This document shows, piece after piece, positions 22,412-24,408 of a DNA stretch of 24,408 nt; the first letter of the stretch is position 1, and every line of letters begins with the position of its first letter. The position numbers and the translations under genes are program-made. The DNA lies in NCBI GenBank assembly GCA_007120055.1, contig SKOL01000387.1:1-24408 (forward strand). Direction: 5' to 3'. The notes beneath the pieces were generated by a model that made no database searches, was not told the origin of the DNA, and saw only the letters and a program-made list of their open reading frames with translations. This stretch comes from Anaerobacillus sp. (lineage in GTDB: Bacteria > Bacillota > Bacilli > Bacillales_H > Anaerobacillaceae).

Positions 22412-24408
22412 ATGGATTACAAAGAAACATTATTAATGCCAAAAACAGAATTTCCAATGCGTGGAAATTTACCTAATCGTGAACCACAAGTTCAAGAAAA
22501 ATGGTATGAGTTAAATATTTACGAAAAAGTTCAAGAAAGGACGAAAGATCGCCCTTTATACGTGTTACATGATGGGCCTCCTTATGCTAATGGAGATATA
22601 CATATTGGACATGCTTTAAATAAAATATTAAAAGATTTTATCGTTCGTTATAAATCAATGGCTGGTTTTTGTGCCCCTTACGTACCAGGCTGGGACACGC
22701 ACGGTTTACCTATTGAAACGGCGCTCACAAAAAGTGGAAAAGTGAAACGAAAAGAATTAACAGTCGCTGAGTTTCGTAAAAAATGTGCTGAATATGCCCT
22801 AAATCAGGTGGATCGTCAGCGAGATCAGTTTAAGCGTCTAGGAGTTCGTGGTGATTGGGAAAATCCTTACATTACACTTGATGAACAATATGAAGCTCAA
22901 CAAATTAAAGTTTTCGGAGAAATGGCGAAAAAGGGATACATTTATAAAGGTAAAAAACCTGTTTATTGGTCGCCATCCTCAGAATCTGCACTTGCTGAAG
23001 CAGAAATTGAATATCATGATAAGCGTTCTCCATCGATTTATGTGGCCTTTAATGTGAAAGATGGAAAATCGGTTTTAGCAGGGGATGAAAAAATTGTGAT
23101 TTGGACGACCACTCCTTGGACAATTCCTGCGAACTTAGCTATTTGCTTACATCCGGAGTTAGAATATTGTGTTGTGGCAGTAAATGGTGAAAAATATATC
23201 GTAGCTTCAGGGTTACTTGAGTCTCTTGTAAGCGAATTTGAATGGGAAAACTATGAAATCTTAAATAAAATAAAGGGTAGTGAATTAGAAGGTGTGACGA
23301 CTGTTCACCCGCTTTATGACCGTGAATCTTTAGTCATTCTTGGTGAGCACGTTACTTTAGAAGCTGGTACTGGTTGTGTCCATACAGCTCCTGGACACGG
23401 GGAAGACGACTTTATCGTTGGCCAAAAATATAACTTAGAAGTACTTTGTCCAGTCGATGATAAAGGAGTATTTACAGAGGAAGCTCCTGGCTTTGAAGGG
23501 TTATTTTACGATACTGCTAATAAACCGATCACCGAACAACTTAAAGAAGCTGGGGCGTTAATAAAACTATCGTTTATGACGCACTCGTATCCACATGATT
23601 GGCGTACAAAGAAGCCGGTCATCTTTAGAGCAACGGCACAATGGTTTGCATCGATTAAAGATTTCCGTGAACAGTTGTTAAAATCAATTAAAGAAGTTAA
23701 TTGGGTGCCTGGATGGGGAGAAACGAGATTATTTAACATGGTTCGTGACCGTGGAGATTGGTGTATATCCAGGCAGCGTGCTTGGGGAGTTCCGATTCCG
23801 GTATTTTATGGCGAAGACAATGAACCGATTATTACTGACGAAACGATTGAACATGTTTCAAATTTATTTAGAGAACATGGCTCAAACATTTGGTTTGAAT
23901 GGGAAGCAAAAGACTTACTTCCTGAAGGATTTACATCTGAGCAAAGTCCAAATGGGCAGTTTACGAAAGAAACTGACATTATGGATGTTTGGTTTGATTC
24001 AGGATCTTCGCACCAATCGGTTTTAGTCGAGCGCGATGATTTACAAAGACCTGCAGACCTTTATTTAGAAGGTTCTGACCAATATCGAGGTTGGTTCAAT
24101 TCATCTTTATCAACTTCAGTTGCCGTTTCGGGCCAAGCTCCTTATAAATCTGTCTTAAGTCACGGGTTTGTTCTAGATGGTAATGGCAGAAAGATGAGTA
24201 AATCATTAGGTAATGTCGTTATCCCTAACGACGTGATGAAACAATTAGGTGCTGACATTTTAAGGCTATGGGTAGCTTCTGTAGATTATCAAGCTGATGT
24301 GCGCGTATCTGATAAAATTTTAAAACAAGTGGCTGAAGTGTACCGAAAAATCCGTAATACGTTCCGCTTTCTTTTAGGGAATTTACACGACTTTAATCCA
24401 GCAACAGA
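22412..24408 (+). CDS. ileS: Isoleucyl-tRNA synthetase IleS, 5' part (runs off window)
   Basis: Class Ia aminoacyl-tRNA synthetase charging tRNA-Ile. The frame from ATG 22412 is open to the end of the window, 665 full codons and two bases, roughly the first 70% of a typical 920-residue bacterial enzyme. GGAGGAAG at 22399-22406 fixes the start. The HIGH motif is at 64-67 within [17 protein letters not shown], the CP1 editing domain has [13 protein letters not shown] and [16 protein letters not shown], and KMSKS is at 594-598 in [10 protein letters not shown]. The anticodon-binding and C-terminal zinc regions lie beyond the window. The enzyme is of the bacterial form with no break in frame. Confidence 0.97.
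   Translation, partial: MDYKETLLMPKTEFPMRGNLPNREPQVQEKWYELNIYEKVQERTKDRPLYVLHDGPPYANGDIHIGHALNKILKDFIVRYKSMAGFCAPYVPGWDTHGLPIETALTKSGKVKRKELTVAEFRKKCAEYALNQVDRQRDQFKRLGVRGDWENPYITLDEQYEAQQIKVFGEMAKKGYIYKGKKPVYWSPSSESALAEAEIEYHDKRSPSIYVAFNVKDGKSVLAGDEKIVIWTTTPWTIPANLAICLHPELEYCVVAVNGEKYIVASGLLESLVSEFEWENYEILNKIKGSELEGVTTVHPLYDRESLVILGEHVTLEAGTGCVHTAPGHGEDDFIVGQKYNLEVLCPVDDKGVFTEEAPGFEGLFYDTANKPITEQLKEAGALIKLSFMTHSYPHDWRTKKPVIFRATAQWFASIKDFREQLLKSIKEVNWVPGWGETRLFNMVRDRGDWCISRQRAWGVPIPVFYGEDNEPIITDETIEHVSNLFREHGSNIWFEWEAKDLLPEGFTSEQSPNGQFTKETDIMDVWFDSGSSHQSVLVERDDLQRPADLYLEGSDQYRGWFNSSLSTSVAVSGQAPYKSVLSHGFVLDGNGRKMSKSLGNVVIPNDVMKQLGADILRLWVASVDYQADVRVSDKILKQVAEVYRKIRNTFRFLLGNLHDFNPAT

Noticed and set aside
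22848..24026. Short plus-strand open frames within ileS (22848-23057 and 23745-24026)
   Set aside because: Both are out-of-frame with ileS, whose frame is open throughout and carries HIGH, editing and KMSKS motifs.

Overview
The window is the division and cell-wall (dcw) region of a low-GC, endospore-forming member of the Bacillaceae. Every protein-coding gene lies on the + strand. The evidence for this lineage is direct: a spoVE, spoIIGA-sigE-sigG and ylmC-H/divIVA gene order matching Bacillus subtilis, a pro-sigma-E close to the B. subtilis protein, a MurE with the meso-diaminopimelate motif, AT-rich third codon positions and strong AGGAGG-type ribosome binding sites. The genus cannot be fixed from this sequence.

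Layout: (1) 88-6449 murE-murF-mraY-murD-spoVE, the cytoplasmic and membrane steps of peptidoglycan precursor synthesis ending in the sporulation SEDS glycosyltransferase; (2) 6450-6662, a palindromic repeat, a terminator and a sigma-A promoter; (3) 6663-8714 murG-murB; (4) 8715-8935, a perfect palindrome and a sigma-A promoter; (5) 8936-11450 divIB, two DUF881 genes (ylxW, ylxX) and sbp; (6) 11451-11889, a 439-bp leader with a sigma-H-like promoter and a 17-bp-stem hairpin, then ftsA-ftsZ to 14352; (7) 14353-15125, a 773-bp non-coding region with two structured repeat elements, the ftsZ terminator and the spoIIG promoter; (8) 15126-17843 spoIIGA-sigE and sigG, the latter with its own sigma-F-type promoter; (9) 17958-22061 ylmC, pgeF (ylmD), ylmE, sepF, ylmG, ylmH, divIVA; (10) 22070-24408 an isoleucine T-box leader and the first 665 codons of ileS, which runs off the window.

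Working together: MurE/F/D and MraY/MurG/MurB make lipid II; DivIB, FtsA, FtsZ, SepF and DivIVA build and place the septum; SpoVE and SpoIIGA/sigma-E/sigma-G divert the same machinery to sporulation. The visible regulatory sites fit this: sigma-A for murG and divIB, sigma-H for ftsAZ, a 22-bp-spaced Spo0A-type promoter for spoIIG, sigma-F for sigG, and sigma-E-like sites before spoVE and ylmC.

I found no previously undescribed protein system. The unusual content is in non-coding DNA: long nested-hairpin elements in the ftsZ-spoIIGA gap, a pair of related palindromes flanking spoVE and sigE, and the ftsA leader hairpin. murF lies inside the cluster, and bpr and ylmA/ylmB, present at these sites in B. 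subtilis, are absent.
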